Of a stretch of 64,000 bases of DNA, positions 46,453 through 60,200 are shown piece after piece. Source of the DNA: Gnetum montanum (taxonomy: Eukaryota > Streptophyta > Gnetopsida > Gnetales > Gnetaceae); assembly GCA_015680685.1 (NCBI GenBank), contig MNCI01011534.1, forward strand, positions 378,765 to 442,764, written 5' to 3'. A model generated the notes under the pieces. It saw nothing but the letters and a program-made list of their open reading frames with translations, had not been told where the DNA came from and did not search any database. Numbering within the stretch: position 1 is the first letter of the stretch; every line of letters starts with the position of its first letter. The position numbers were made by a program, and so were the translations under genes.

Positions 46453-47973
46453 CACACTATTTCCAACATGATAACACTTAAATTATTACCTAATTTTCTA
46501 ACCAGAACATACTTCGTATTACATTTCCCTTTATTTAAGACAATTAGCCATGTAACTATGTTGTCCCCTTATTTAATCTCATGATGGAAATCTTGAGGAT
46601 GATACAATACAATGTCATTGGAAAAAGGTATCACTTAGTCTAGAATGTAGACAAACAGGTGACATGACCACATTAACCACATGTTATCCATAATGCTTAT
46701 TTTGTTAATGTGTAAGATACCTCAAGTGTTGATTCCTCTTCTTTTTTCATTCATTCAATACCATCTTACTTGTTTGTAATACCATCTTACTTATTGTTAT
46801 TTTTATGTTTTTAATGGCATATAACTAATATTTATAATTGATTGATGTTTATTATTTCATTTGTGATCATGTTGAAATTTAACTATCATAATGCCTCTAA
46901 ATATCTTTCTTATTGGTTATTTAAGAAAAATAAGGATAAGAGTATATGCGACATTATTTTTTATATGTTGTGGGATGTGGGTTGCTGAGGTACCTTACAA
47001 AAATCTTGAAATCAATTTATTAGAAAAATGGAAAAGAAGGTTACATCAAGTACATTATACAAATAAAAAATACAACTTTCCAAAATATTTGAAGGTATTA
47101 AAACTCATATTTAAAAACATAAAACAATTATCACAAATGGATCATAAAGGGTAATAGCAGAGATTGTGTCTTTTAAACTGATACTTATAGCAAAGATAGA
47201 ATAACAAAAGTCTTTAACAATAATTTAACAATAAGGGATCAATGTAATATGTTATATGTTCATACAGAATAAGTTTATAGACTACACAAAATAAAGGTAT
47301 TATCTTGTTGAGGAAGAATAATTAGATCTTCTCAATCATTAAGCCATTAAAGAAGTAGAATATATTTATTTCTAACCACAACAAATCCACCATTGCCAAG
47401 AAATTAAAGTTGACGGAAGAAATAGATGGAAGAAAAAATAGCACTAGCTAAAAAAGAAAATTGATAACCCTTAAATACTTCTTATACTTCTTATAATAAA
47501 GAAAAATTTTGGAATGCAAAAACCTTTTGTAGGATTAGAGATGATAAATTAAATATAATTAGTAAGAGTAGGAGGCAACAAGAACATAGGAAATATCCAT
47601 TCAAACACAAGAGTCATCATAGGCTTTATCACAACATGCACATCAAGAAGTGTGACATCCAATTTATTGCTTACCTACATACATTGGTAGTCTATTGTTA
47701 AGTAATATGATAATAGACTCAAGGAATAGGTTCATGGAATTGATGCCCTACTAAATAACAAAAAAGTTATAATTTCACAAGAAAAACTAAAAATTTTACA
47801 CAAAAAGCTATTGAAATTCTTTAGCCTATCTCTATTAAGCTAGAATCTAACATTATGAAAACTGGATGACTCTATTTAACAATGCCTCCATAAATATTGA
47901 TAATATTTAAGGATGATGTAGTTTAGATGCATAAAAAAGTAGAATGAATTTTCAAAACTAATTTTGAAATGTT

Positions 47974-49493
47974 TGTAATGATTGAAAACATTGATGGCTA
48001 GAAAACCAAGGTCCACAGGTGCACAACCTAACCCTGAATCTACACAAGGACCTATTGGAGGTGGAGACAAGGTGCCCTAAATGGTCTAGCTAATCAAGCA
48101 GGGACTTACCGGGTGCAATAAGGATGCAACATGATTAGCTTCAGTGCTAACGTGAGCTGATGCTAAGGGTGTAGATGATGTTTGTAGTGTTCATTGTGTT
48201 TATGATGTTAATTGTGTTAGCGGTATTAGTGGGGTTGAGTGTAGTCACAAGTGTTCGATGAGGTGAGTGTAGTCAGGAGTTTCAATGAGGTGGACGGTGT
48301 TGACATGCAAGGACTATTGCCTGAGTGTAGTTTAAGCATGTTTACATAGTAGGATAGCAAAAAATACAATTAAAATGTAGAGAATGTAAGGAAATAGTAA
48401 AAACAAAGTGGAGTACCACTCCAAATGGGGCTGAGCATAGTTAACACCAAAAGGGAAATTTAGAAGGTACACGGTGTACAACAAGTGCAGGTGGATAACA
48501 TAGTCATAGTTCTTAGGATATTTGGTCATGGAGACTAATGTCCTGCTGAGGTGTCTATGTTTGCTAGGTTGGCCACCATAGTGTACCACTAGGTGCGGTA
48601 TTCTACGGGGCTGCGAGGGGTCTATAGTGGTCTGCAACCTCACCTCTCTTTTGGTTCACCAATATGCCAGTGATCACATATGAGGTTCGACCCTTACTAC
48701 CTTGAAGATGTAGGTATTTATAGGGTTAGGGTTAGCAGGAAATGTGGGATGGCTACCATGTGGCATAGGGGATAGTTAGGACTATGCTTAGCATAGTCAC
48801 TGTTCATGTGGTATACCGATGGAGCTGATGGTGTTGCAATTTTCTATGCTCTATCAGACTCTGTGAGACTGTGATACTATGACTACACTACCACCTACAT
48901 GTGTGTGCATCGAAAAGATCACAAGGTACCTAAAAAATGACACTTAGAGACTACGCTCTGCGAAACTATGCTTTTCATGCTCTCATGTCGAGTCGAGTGT
49001 AGTTACAATTTTGGGACAAAGGAGATACAAAAAAGAAGTATCTTACTGACTATGCTTGTTGAAGGTGAGTTGACTACCTTCTGGAGCTGAGCCAAGCATC
49101 ATTGCTACACTGCGGAGGTTGTTGGAGACTATTTTGGCTTACTACACTCTGGGTTGGGGAAGAGTGTAGTCTTAATGCTAGTGAAATCTGTGAGAAAATG
49201 GATTTTTGTATACTACACTCTCCATAAGAGGCTGACTATGCTCCCTATTGACTTGTCAAAACTTGTGAAAACTTACTTCCTATTGACTACGCTCCCTACA
49301 AAAGGCTAACTACACTCCCATCTAGGGAAGAGTGTAGTCTCAACACTTAGAAATAATTTGCAAAAATAGTGTTCCTACTGGCTATGCTCTCTATGAGAGG
49401 CTGACTATGCTCCCAGCTGGGGAAGAGCATAGTGTCAACACTTAGTCAAAATTTGCAACTAATATGCCATAGTATAGATTTGGTGGTATTTCA
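47974..49493 (-). repeat. 3' LTR of element C
   Basis: It carries about 19 copies of ACTA(C/T)(G/A)CT(C/T) or its complement, many as facing pairs. Examples are ACTATGCTTAGCATAGT at about 48782 and a pair around CCCAGCTGGGG near 49415. Confidence 0.88.
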
Positions 49494-50627
49494 TTGGATC
49501 CTCTTTATTGACGTCTGGAGGAGTTGCCCAAGAGATGTTGACAAAGAATAGCAGAACACCATAGTAGACTTGGCACCAACATCACTCTTTGGTACCTAAT
49601 CATATGTTACTACACCATGCCCAAGAGTGTTGTGAATAATGGTATGCTAGATAATAGGTGAGAAGTGGGAGTAAAACGTGTAGGTGATGTGTTGAGGATA
49701 AAAGGGAAGATGATATGCAAATGAGATGTTATGATGGGAGGACATGATAGCTAATGGTAACCATGGCACTAAAGTGGCTTACCCTTGAAAATGTTGACCT
49801 CTTGTCAGAGTGCTTGTGAGAGAGTCAAGGTGTAGATTCAAGCTAAGCTAGTTGAAAAATTTCTTTGCTATTGAATTACTTGGTGACATGCTTTTCCCCC
49901 CTTCCTTTTTCTTGGATGGGGTGAACCTTCTTTGGGCTCTGCATGATACTAAATGTTTGCTACAAGGTGCTTCCCATCAAGTGGGTTGCATGTCATTAGA
50001 TGGGATTTACTTTGTTGTTTGCGAAACACATTGCGTCTATATGATAGGTGTTTCCTCCCTAGGATGACTTATGTTACATTTTCCTAGGCTTTGATTAATC
50101 AACCGAGGCTTCCCATGGGACAACTTATGTTACATCTACCTTAGGTTTTAAAACTTAACTTAAATAGGATGCCATGTGGTCACAACATGTGAACATCAAA
50201 AAGGTTTGCAATATGTGTTATGAAGGGAATAAAAGGGTATCAGGATATAGGAGTAGATGTGAGTAGGCTCTAACAGGATAATGGGGATATGCACTCTTGG
50301 GAGGTTTAGCTAGTCCAATCATGCACATTGGAGTGATGTGACAACTTGCTGCTACGATGAGATGCACTTTTGCATAATTTCCTAGGGTTTTGTCCTGCAA
50401 ACACAACTCCAAGAAGATAAGAAATCCATGAAATACATAAATGCAAATAGACTACAGATGAAAAAATGTAGAAGGCCACATCAAGGACACAGGTTGTGTA
50501 GATTGCAAGTGCATTATTCTAGAACTGTAGTGTGCTTGCTCACTTGGTGTAGAAGGAGAGTTGTAGTATGCTCACTCACTTGCTTGTAGAAGGATGGAAA
50601 AAATTATTAATGACTAATCATGAACCC

Positions 50628-51030
50628 AATTTAAGGTCTTGGTAAACCTTGACATTACTAGTTTAAGGTTCTAGTAGACCATTGGGCCTAGTTGAAGGTC
50701 TTGGTAGACCATGCTATGCTAGTTTATAATCCTAGTGAATTGCTTTGTGCTAGTTTAATGTCTTAGTGGATGTGTTGTGCCACTTTAGAGTCCTGGAGGA
50801 CTACCATTTTAAAGTCATGGTGGACTGCTACTTAATAGTCATAGTAGATGACTATGCCAGTTTAACGTTGTGATCAAAGGACAAGTTGTGCCAGTTTATA
50901 GTCATAATGGACCTCTATGCAAGTTTAACATTGTAGCGGACAAATGTTATGCCAGTTTAACGTCATAGCAAATAAATGTTATGCTAGTTTAACATTGTAG
51001 TAGATAAATGTTGTGCTAATTTAACAAAGG
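50628..51030. repeat. Array of ~32 bp repeats (array 3)
   Basis: About twelve units running from AATTTAAGGTCTTGGTAAACC to AGTTTAACATTGTAGTAGA. They drift gradually from the TTTAAGGTCTTGGTAGACC type to a TTTAACGTTGTAGCGGAC type. Same unit as 3176 and 9276. Confidence 0.8.
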
Positions 51031-51767
51031 AGGAGGGGATATACTCCCCATCCATCCCAATGGACCAGCTCATAGTTTCATTTTGCCTTCATGTCAAGGC
51101 ATTCTATAGATAACCCTGCTTGAAACTTTGTGCATATGAAGTTGTATTTTTCATTACTTAGTGCGACATATTCTAGGTCTTGACCATGTAACCTAAGGGA
51201 TTGCCTTCGTCCTGCCATTACAAGACTCCTAAGGTTGTTAATCTTGGTCTTCTGTTGCATGGGCAAGATGTCAAGTGCGTTCGAGACTAACATTGAAGGT
51301 TGATCTAGATTCATGGAAGTAGATCAAGATGTAAAAGGGAACTGCAAAGGTTGCTGGTTGCGAAATACTATCGACTCCACTAAAATTGACTTTGTCCCAG
51401 CTAACATCACTAACTACACTCTCCATGCCAAAGAGCGGACTATGCTAACTACACTCTCCACATCGAAGAGCAGACTATGTTGGTTACACTGGAGACAACT
51501 ATGCTCCAGCTAAAAATAATGGGTTTTTAGTAAGCAATGGAAATCAGTGTGATATGGGTTACTACGGGGGATCCTAAGGAAACCATGGGGTCTAATCTAC
51601 ATCAATAGGTTAGTAGAAAATGCTTGTGCTAGCCTAAGATCTAGCTACTACTATGCACGCAACAAGTCCACAAGGGTGTTATGGTCTATACTAGCCTAAA
51701 ACCAACAACTATGATGTAGAGAGCATGCGAGACAACTACAAAAAAGTATGAAAAAGTGGTTTAGCCA

Positions 51768-51787
51768 TCCTTCTAGCTCCAAAAAAT
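51768..51787 (-). promoter_or_regulatory. Primer-binding site of element C
   Basis: The minus strand reads ATTTTTTGGAGCTAGAAGGA directly after the LTR end CATTACA; compare element D at 14005-14028. Confidence 0.6.
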
Positions 51788-53304
51788 TGTAATGACCAAA
51801 AACATCAATGGCTGAAACATCAAGGTCCACGGGTGTACAACCTAATCCCGAATCTGTGTGAGGGCCTACTAGAGGTAGAGATGGGGTGCCCTGAACAGTC
51901 TAGCCAATAGAAGAGGGACTTACTAGATATAATGGGGGTGTAGCATGGTTAGCCACAATGCTAACGTGAGATGATGTTTATGATGTCAATGGTGTCAACA
52001 GTGTCAGTGGGGTCCAATGTAGTCACAGGTGCCCGAGGGAGTGAGTGTAGTTAGGATTTTCAGCGAGGTGGATGGTGTTGACATGTGAGGACTATTTCTT
52101 GAGTGCATTTTAAGCATGTTTATGTAGTAGGATGGCAAAAAATACAAGTAAAACATGGAGAATATAAGGAAATAGTGAAAACAAAGTGGAGTACCACCCC
52201 AAATGGGGTTGAGCATAGATAATACCAAAAGGGGGGTTTAGAAGGTACGTAGTGTACAACAAGTGTAGATGAACAGTGTAGTCATAGTCCCCAAGGTGTT
52301 TGGCTATGAAGACTAGTGTCCTATCAAGGTGTTTGCATCTACTAGGTTGGCCGCTATGATGTACCACTAGGCACAATATTCTACTAGGCTACGAGTGGTT
52401 TACGATGGTTTGCAACTTCACCTCTCTTTTGGTTCACCAATATGCCCTTAAGCACATATGAGGTCCAACCCTTACTATGTTGAAGACGTATGTATTGATA
52501 GGATTAGGGTTAGTAGGAAATGCGAGATGGCTACCATGTGGCGGAGGGGATGGTTGGAACTACACTTAACATAGTAACTGTTCATGTGATGTACCGATGA
52601 GGTTGATGATTTTGCACGTTGCTGTGCTCTGTTGGACGCTGCAAGATTGTGAAACTATGACTACGCTACCAACTACATGTGTGTGCACTAAGAGGATGGC
52701 GAGGTACATGAAAAATGACACTCAAAGACTATGCTCTATAGGACTACACTCTCCACATTCTTGCTTGGGGTTGAGCATAGTTACAATTTTGGGGCAAAGG
52801 AGATACAAGAAAGAAGTATCTTGCCAACTATACTTGCTAAAGGTGAGTTGACTGCACTTTGGAGCTGAGTAGAGCATTGTTGCTATGCAATGGAGGCAAC
52901 TAGAGACTGTTCTAGCTGACTACGCTCTCTATGAGAGGCTAACTACACTCTGGGTTAGGGGAGAGCGTACTCTCAATGTTGGTAAAATTTGTGAGAAAAT
53001 GGATTTTTGCAGATTATGCTCTCCATGAGAAGCTAACTATGCTCATAATTGGGGTCAAGCATAATCTCGAGACTTGCCAAAACTTGCTTTCTGTTGACTA
53101 TGCTCTCTACAAGAGGCTGACTATGCTTCCATCTAAGGGAGAGCGTAGGGTCAACACTTTGAAAAAATTTGCAAAACTGGCCTTCCTATTGACTATGCTC
53201 TCTATGAGAGCCTAACTATGCTCCTATCTAGGGGAGAGCATAGTGCCAACACTTAGCCAAAATTTGCAACTGGGATGCCATAGTCTAGATTTGGTCGTGT
53301 TTCA
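51788..53304 (-). repeat. 5' LTR of element C
   Basis: It is collinear with 47974-49493 and clearly diverged (roughly one base in six in the first 65). It carries the same 9-bp dyad motif set. Confidence 0.88.
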
Positions 53305-53309
53305 ATGTT

Positions 53310-54860
53310 AAAATCCATTGATCCATAGCATACTAAAGCTTTGAGTGCTTGGGATGCAAAATTTCAAATTGCATTATTAAATCTAACTCCAAAATATAAA
53401 GATTTTGTAAAAATAATAAATAATCTAGCAAAATCTGAAGATGAATTTTTGCAAGTAAAGTAAAGTTTGAAAAATAAAGAATATAAGTGACCTATTTTAG
53501 CACCAATGAACAAGCATGCTAAAAAGTTATACCTAAAGTGTTGTTGAGGACAACAACCCTTGAGTTTAGAGATGTGATAAATGTAAAGCTTGATTATCAT
53601 ATTTTTATTCATTTTGATTTATTCTAACTTTATTTCATCATATATTATCTTAAAAATGTTTTATTTTGATAGAAATTAAATATGAACTTTTGCCTTGAAA
53701 GCCCAAGACATTAGAAAAGTCAAAGTTGATTAATAGAATTTATCTTAATTTACTTTAGTTTAGGATGGTTGAATAGGCAATTATGCTTATAGTTGTAACT
53801 TAAATTTTGGTACTTAATATAACTATTAAGTAGTTCAAGAAGTTATTCACCAAAATGATTAAATGATGCATGTATACATTTAATAGAATATGCTTTTATC
53901 ATTATCTTCCACACTCTATATTTGGATTAACTTTGCCATTAAAGTTCTTTTTTTACAAAGAATAATTATTTTGCACCAATCTTATGTTTGAAATGGATAA
54001 TACTTCATCTAATTCTTTTTTCTACTTTATATTCTAATTGTATAATAAGAAATTTGGACTTAGAAACAAATCATTTTACAAATATTTTACTCAAAATATT
54101 AACTTACTTAATGAAAATGGTGAGTTAATAAAAAGAGTCATTCAATGATAGGAAGGAATTATATAAAAAGTTTTCATTATACTACAATTAAATTATATTA
54201 CAATATTTTGGTAGCACTTTTACCATATTTTGATCAATCATTTAAGAAGTTCAAAGTTCAATATGTTAGAGTGCTCCAGCCAAAGGTTTTCACGTCTCAA
54301 GCCTCAACACATAACTTGTACCTACCTTGCTTAAAGTCACACTATCAAAATCCTCCTTGTAGTATATCTAAGATCAACATATGTACAAGCACATTTGGAT
54401 GAAAATAAATTTTTCTAACTTCTTCAACCTCAAGTTGGAGGAAGTTAAGACAACTCTACAAAAATTACCAAAGTAACCCATATTAACTAGTAGTAGTGAA
54501 TGGTAGGTTAGAAAGAGATACCTATTTTGGAGAAGCGATATTAGGAGTTATTCAATCCAAATTGGGATATCAAGGTTTCCAACATTATTGAGGTAATCAC
54601 TAAAGCACTTGGATTGCCTAATAAAGGACTAAGATTGCTAGAGTTGTCACCAAGGTTAAACACATGAGATAAGAAATTCTAGATGAGGTACACATTCCAT
54701 ACAAATACCATGAAGTATAAGAACATGACTCCATCAAAGAAAATCCTATTTAAAATCATCTCTTATCATTTGGCTTTGACCATCAAGATTAATACTATGG
54801 GCTTGTTCCATGCTTATGTCATTGTAGTTTTGGAGTAAATGTGATTAACTTTCATTATCT
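53310..54860. other. AT-rich part of block copy 2, no clear gene
   Basis: Continuation of block copy 2 after element C, aligned with 38855-40290. No domain is recognised. Confidence 0.45.
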
Positions 54861-56900
54861 ATAGAACATTGAGATTAATAGAATATTCTATGAAAAAAAC
54901 ATTGGAAACAAAACCTTTCCTTTTCTATACTTGATTTAGAAGTTATGTCAAAAGAAGGACATATTCAACTATGCTAATGATATGTCCTAGAGGATAGCAT
55001 AAGCATCATTTGCAAAGATCATAAAGAAAGTGCTCATGAAGAAAGTCATAGAACTATCCTCATAAGAACCTATTGACACCCAAGCTATAATGATTTCAAT
55101 GTTTACTACAAATATCCTAGCAACCATAGTACCATCTACAACATTGTTAAAACCTCTAGCAGCACCTCAAAGACTATGAGGAGAAGCAAGTCCAAGTACA
55201 TCACCTACTAAGCCATCAATTGTTTATCACTCTAATATGTCCACTTTAAGCAAGATTAGAAGGAAAGCTTAAGAATATAGTTGAAGAAGACATGACCTTT
55301 CTAAATGCTTATTATTGCCATGAAAACTTAAGACTAAGCAGTAATGAATCTGGCTACGAAGGAGGTGTCAATTAGACATTTAGTAAATTGGCCACAAATC
55401 TCCAACAATGTAGTATCCTTTAAAATGATACTGGAAGAGGATAGTAGGTTTACAATGATTATCCTTTCCCATGAAGAATAGGTGGAAACTATTAAGGTTG
55501 TTGTTGGCTAACTGAGCATAGAAATAAACATTCTTATATTAACAACTATAGATTTTAGTACTCAACAAGATATTTTAGTGTCTACTAGCTTCAGAAAGAG
55601 GTCCAAATAAGTAAAGATAATCAAGGTACCTAGGTAGATGACCCTAGATAGACATGAGTAGTTTCTAGAATGCATTATAAACATAGGGTAGATCTTGGCT
55701 AAGATTTTTAGTATTCTTAAAGATGTAATCATCTTGTAATCCAAGCTCTTAATAATGAAGAGGAAGTTGATACTTACTGGATTCCTAAACTAACAAGGTT
55801 AGAATGAGATTTTGAGGATAAAGTAATAGCTGCCAAAGCTTCATGCATAATTCAACCAGCTTAGTTGACTAATAATTAAAATGGATCTAGATAGATTTTC
55901 CAAAGTAAAGAATCACCAACTATAGGCCATTAACTAAGAAGCTTTTGAAATAAAATAGTATCTTGTATAGGAGTTATCTGAAGCTCACACTATAATCTAT
56001 AACTTCAAAAAGAGAATTGTTGAGCTAAAGGAAGAGAATAAGGAACTTAATGTAGAGAACAAAAGGTTGGAAAAAAGCCAAAAAGAACATGATGCCTTTG
56101 AAACCCATCTTCAACACATTAAGCAATAATAGATAAATGTAAACCTAAACATTACTAAGTTAATAAGGAAAGAACATAATCTTTCCATGCTTGTAGTATG
56201 AAAGATTATAAACAAACTACTTTAAAGATTGTAGCATGTGAAAATGAGGCAAATAGAATGAAGAATATTAAAAATCATTCCATAGATTAGCTTGACCTAC
56301 AAAAAGATTTTAATGAGAAGGATAAAAAAAAACATTAAAGGTTAACTTAAGAACCTTTTCTATGATCCTAATCTAGCCTTGTGATAGGATTTCTTTGATA
56401 CCATATATGCTATCAAATGTCTAGAGTTAAAATAAAAAGATCTAGTAATCAAGGACTTAATCCACTACCTTGAAGTTTCCAATCGAAAATACCTCAACCT
56501 AGCCTTCATTGTAATAGAAAAGTCCTAAATAAAATAAAGAAGCTACTTGTAGCAACATTTATACTTTATGAGTATGAGTGCTAAGTTCACAATGATACTA
56601 AAAGGAAGCTACAAACTGAGAGCACCAAGAAGGAACTATGCAAGTGTTAATTTACTAACCAAAGAGATGTAGCAAATGACCTAGTGTACTACATGAATGA
56701 TTACCAAGAGTGAAAAAAGAAATTAGAGTATTTAGAGAATGAATAATGCCTATTTTCAACCTAGTTTATCAACACCAACAAGATCTTCCTAACCTTATTA
56801 TGTTTATGACATGTCCTAATGCTAGTAGAATTGGCACATGATGGTTGGAAAATAGGGGATCCATGGATTGATAAACAAAAATTGAATTCTATCAAATAGA
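54861..56900 (+). pseudogene. Coding remnant with coiled coil, block copy 2
   Basis: The best reading is at about 55975-56130: ELSEAHTIIYNFKKRIVELK, then EENKELNVENKRLEKSQKEH and FETHLQHIKQ before stops. It is a long Glu/Lys/Leu coiled coil. The upstream piece EASPSTSPTKPSIVYHS (about 55180-55230) matches copy 1. Stops are shared in part with copy 1, so decay began before the duplication. The protein family is not identified. Confidence 0.5.
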
Positions 56901-56924
56901 TGTACAAAAAGAAGGGCAAGGAAC

Positions 56925-57251
56925 TAATGCCATTGAATTTATAAATCCCATAAGTTCCTTTATAATTTTTGTTGATTTTAGTCATAGTCATCTAATTTTC
57001 TATAAAAATGACAAACCATTGAAATTATGTTGACATGTAATACTTGCAAATTTATCATGCTACAAGTGAGTCAAATGAAAGTTCCCCTATAATTTTGTAA
57101 TCAAAATTTGTCCATTTCACATAACTCAAGTACAAGTTGTTGGCTAATTGTGGAAGTATGATGAAATCAAAAAGCCAAATTATTGGATACTACACCTATG
57201 CATATGCATTAACACATCTATGTTAGAGCATATGCACTAATGCAATACTAT
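56925..57251 (+). repeat. Probable LTR of the second type, block copy 2, left part
   Basis: It begins TAATGCCATTG after GAAGGGCAAGGAAC. It is split by element E and resumes at 60744. The last five bases, ACTAT (57247-57251), are the target duplication. Confidence 0.45.
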
Positions 57252-60200
57252 TGTTGATGCGTAAATTTTGGACACGCCACCGACACCTGTGAAAACTCGT
57301 TTTAGGAGACTATTGCCTAGGGCACCTCCCGTATGGGTACGGAAACCCGAGAGTAGTCTCAGCTGGAAAGGGCTATGTGACAAAAAAACAATAATAACAA
57401 TATTTTAAAACAAAATATCAAAACAAAAGCTTAAATTTAATTTAATATTTAAATACTTCAATTTAATTTAATATTTTGGGAACTTAAAATAGTTTGTGCA
57501 ATTTATAGAATGATAAATAATTCGAAAGTCAAATTTCATATGTCCTGCTGTTGCTGAAGCAGTTGCGAATGAGGACCGGGATCTAGCGCGAGGCAGAAGT
57601 CATCCTAGGCATAGCAGCAGGGCGAGGGTCTGCGTGTTGCAGCTGGGCAGGGTCTGTGTGCAGCCGTGGGAAGAAGACTGTGAGCCTCCGCCGCCATGGG
57701 AAATGCAAGCCCGTGTGTTGCTGCTGCCGTGGACGTGGAAGAAATCGGCCTGAGCATAGTAGCCCACCCGAGCGAACTAGACGTTGTTGCGGCTATGACC
57801 GTGGGTGCGAAAATGTAGAGGATGGGGCGCGCAGGCGAGGAAGGAGGTGGACACNAATTTAATATTTAAATACTTCAATTTAATTTAATATTTTGGGAAC
57901 TTAAAATAGTTTGTGCAATTTATAGAATGATAAATAATTCGAAAGTCAAATTNATGGACGTGAAGGGCCAGATCCATCCTGTGGAGGGCCGGATCGCACA
58001 CCGCCGTCAAAGAAATGTGCGTCACCTTTGTTGTCATTGCAGCGGGCGTAGGTTCTGCGCGGAGTCGGCGCAGGTGCCGGTGGAAAAGGGCCCGAGCGCA
58101 AGAACTGGGGGGCAGCTGAGGTCAGATCCGAGGCAGAAGATCGGCAGATCTGTTGTTGCTATTGCGACTATGGTCGCAGCCGCAGAAAAGAAACAAAGGG
58201 CGCGCAAATCTCACCATGCGTGGAGCAGATCGTGCAGGCGCGGGCTGCGGCGAAGGCGGAGGAAGGAGGTAGGAAGGTGAATGGGCTGCAGCGGGTGGAA
58301 AAATAGTGGCTATGGAGGAAGACAGAGAGACGTCATAGTTTCACGTGCGGCCAGGGCTACGGCCGCGTCCAGGGCTACGGCCGCGTCCAGATCCAGCCGC
58401 GGTTTGCATAGATCTGGTCGCGGGGTTGGCAGATCTAGCAGATCTGGTGTCGGTGTGCGCAGATCTGCGGCAGCAAGTGGAGGAGAAGGATGCGCAGCGG
58501 TCGTGGACAAACAGATGGCAGTGCGGGCGACGGCCGAATGAAACCCTGGTTCAGTGACTGCACAGGGTTTGGGCGCAGAAGCAGGAAACCGAACAGATCT
58601 GCCTGCGGGAGTCACCCCCCGCGACGCCATCTGTTCGTCCGCCGCCGCTGTGCATCCTTCTCCTCCGCCTGCTGCCGCAGATCTGCGCACACCGATGCCA
58701 GATCTGCTAGATCGGCCAACCCCGCGGCCAGATCTACGCAAACCGCGGCTGGATCTNCCGTGTGTTGCTGCTGCCGTGGACGTGGAAGAAATCAGCCTGA
58801 GCATAGTAGCCCACCCGAGCGAACTAGACGCTGTTGCGGCTATGACCGTGGGTGTGAAAATGTAGAGGATGGGGCGCGCAGGCGAGGAAGGAGGTGGACA
58901 CGGCCCAGAAATGACAGATCTTGGATGTGAAGGGCCAGATCCATCCTGTGGAGGGCCGGATCGCACACCGCCGTCAAAGAAATGTGCGTCACCTTTGTTG
59001 TCATTGCAGCGGGCGTAGGTTCTGCGCGGAGTCGGCGCAGGTGCCGGTGGAAAAGGGCCCGAGTGCAAGAACTGGGGGGCAGCTGAGGTCAGATCCGAGG
59101 CAGAAGATCGGCGGATCTGTTGTTGCTATTGCGACTATGGTCGCAGCCGCAGAAAAGAAACAAAGGGCGCGCAAATCTCACCATGCGTGGAGCAGATTGT
59201 GCAGGCGCGGGCTGCGGCGAAGGCGGAGGAAGGAGGTAGGAAGGCGAATGGGCTGCAGCGGGTGGAAAAATAGTGGCTACGGAGGAAGACAGAGAGACGT
59301 CATAGTTTCACGTGCGGCCAGGGCTACGGCCGCGTCCAGATCCAGCCACGGTTTGCATAGATCTGGTCGCGGGGTTGGCAGATCTAGCAGATCTGGTGTC
59401 GGTGTGCGCAGCTCTGCGGCAGCAAGCGGAGGAGAAGGATGCGCAGCGGTCGTGGACAAACAGATGGCGGTGCGGGCAACGGCCGAATGAAACCCTGGTT
59501 CGGTGACTGCACAGGGTTTGGGCGCAGAAGCAGGAAACCGAACAGATCTGCCTGCGGGAGTCGCCCCCCACGCCGCCATCTGTTCATCCGCCGCCGCTGT
59601 GCATCCTTCTCCTCCGCCTGCTGCCGCAGATTTGCGCACACCGATGCCAGATCTGCTAAATCGGCCAACCCCGCGGCCAGATCTACGCAAACCGCGGCTG
59701 GATCTGGACGCGGTCGCGGCCCTAGCCACACGCGAAACTGCGACGTCTCTCTGTCTTCCTCCGCAGCCACTGTTTTTCCACCCGCTGCAGCCCATCCGCC
59801 TTCCTACCTCCTTCCTCCGCCTTTGCCGCAGCCTGCGCCTGCACAATCTGCTCCACGCGTGGTGAGATTTGCGCGCCCTTTGTTTCTTTTCTACGGTCGC
59901 GACCATAGCCGCAACAGCAACGACAGATTCGCCGATCTTCTGCCTCGGATCTGACCTCGGTTGCCCCCAGTTCTTGCGCTCAGGCCCTTTTCCACCAGCA
60001 CCTGCGTCGACTCCGCGCAGAACCTACACCCACTGCAACGACAATAAAGGTGACGCATGTTTCTTTGACGACGGTGTGCGATCCGGCCCTCCACAGGGTG
60101 GATCTGGCCCTTCACGTCCAAAATCTGTCATTTCTGGGCCGTGTCCACCTCCTTCCTCGCCTGCGCGCCCCATCCTCTGCATTTTCGCACCCACAGTCAT

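Larger units (their letters stand above)
49494..51787 (-). other. Internal region of element C, non-coding
   Basis: The purine-rich tract is at 49494-49506 and repeat array 3 at 50628-51030. More of the 9-bp motif (ACTACACTC, ACTATGCT) lies at 51410-51480, near the 5' LTR. Open frames at 49852-50067 and 51078-51314 show no domain. Confidence 0.6.
47974..53304 (-). mobile_element. Element C: non-coding LTR element with long LTRs
   Basis: 5331 bp, TGTAATG...TTTCA, with perfect target duplication ATGTT (47969-47973 and 53305-53309). The uninterrupted site is at about 38850 in block copy 1. LTRs are 1520 bp (47974-49493) and 1517 bp (51788-53304). The minus strand is the sense strand, judging by the primer-binding site at 51768-51787 and the purine-rich AAAGAGGATCCAA at 49494-49506. 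The 2.3-kb internal region has no coding domain but holds repeat array 3. The structure fits a large retrotransposon derivative (LARD-like) mobilised by a D-type element, with which it shares LTR ends, primer-binding site and array. Confidence 0.88.
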
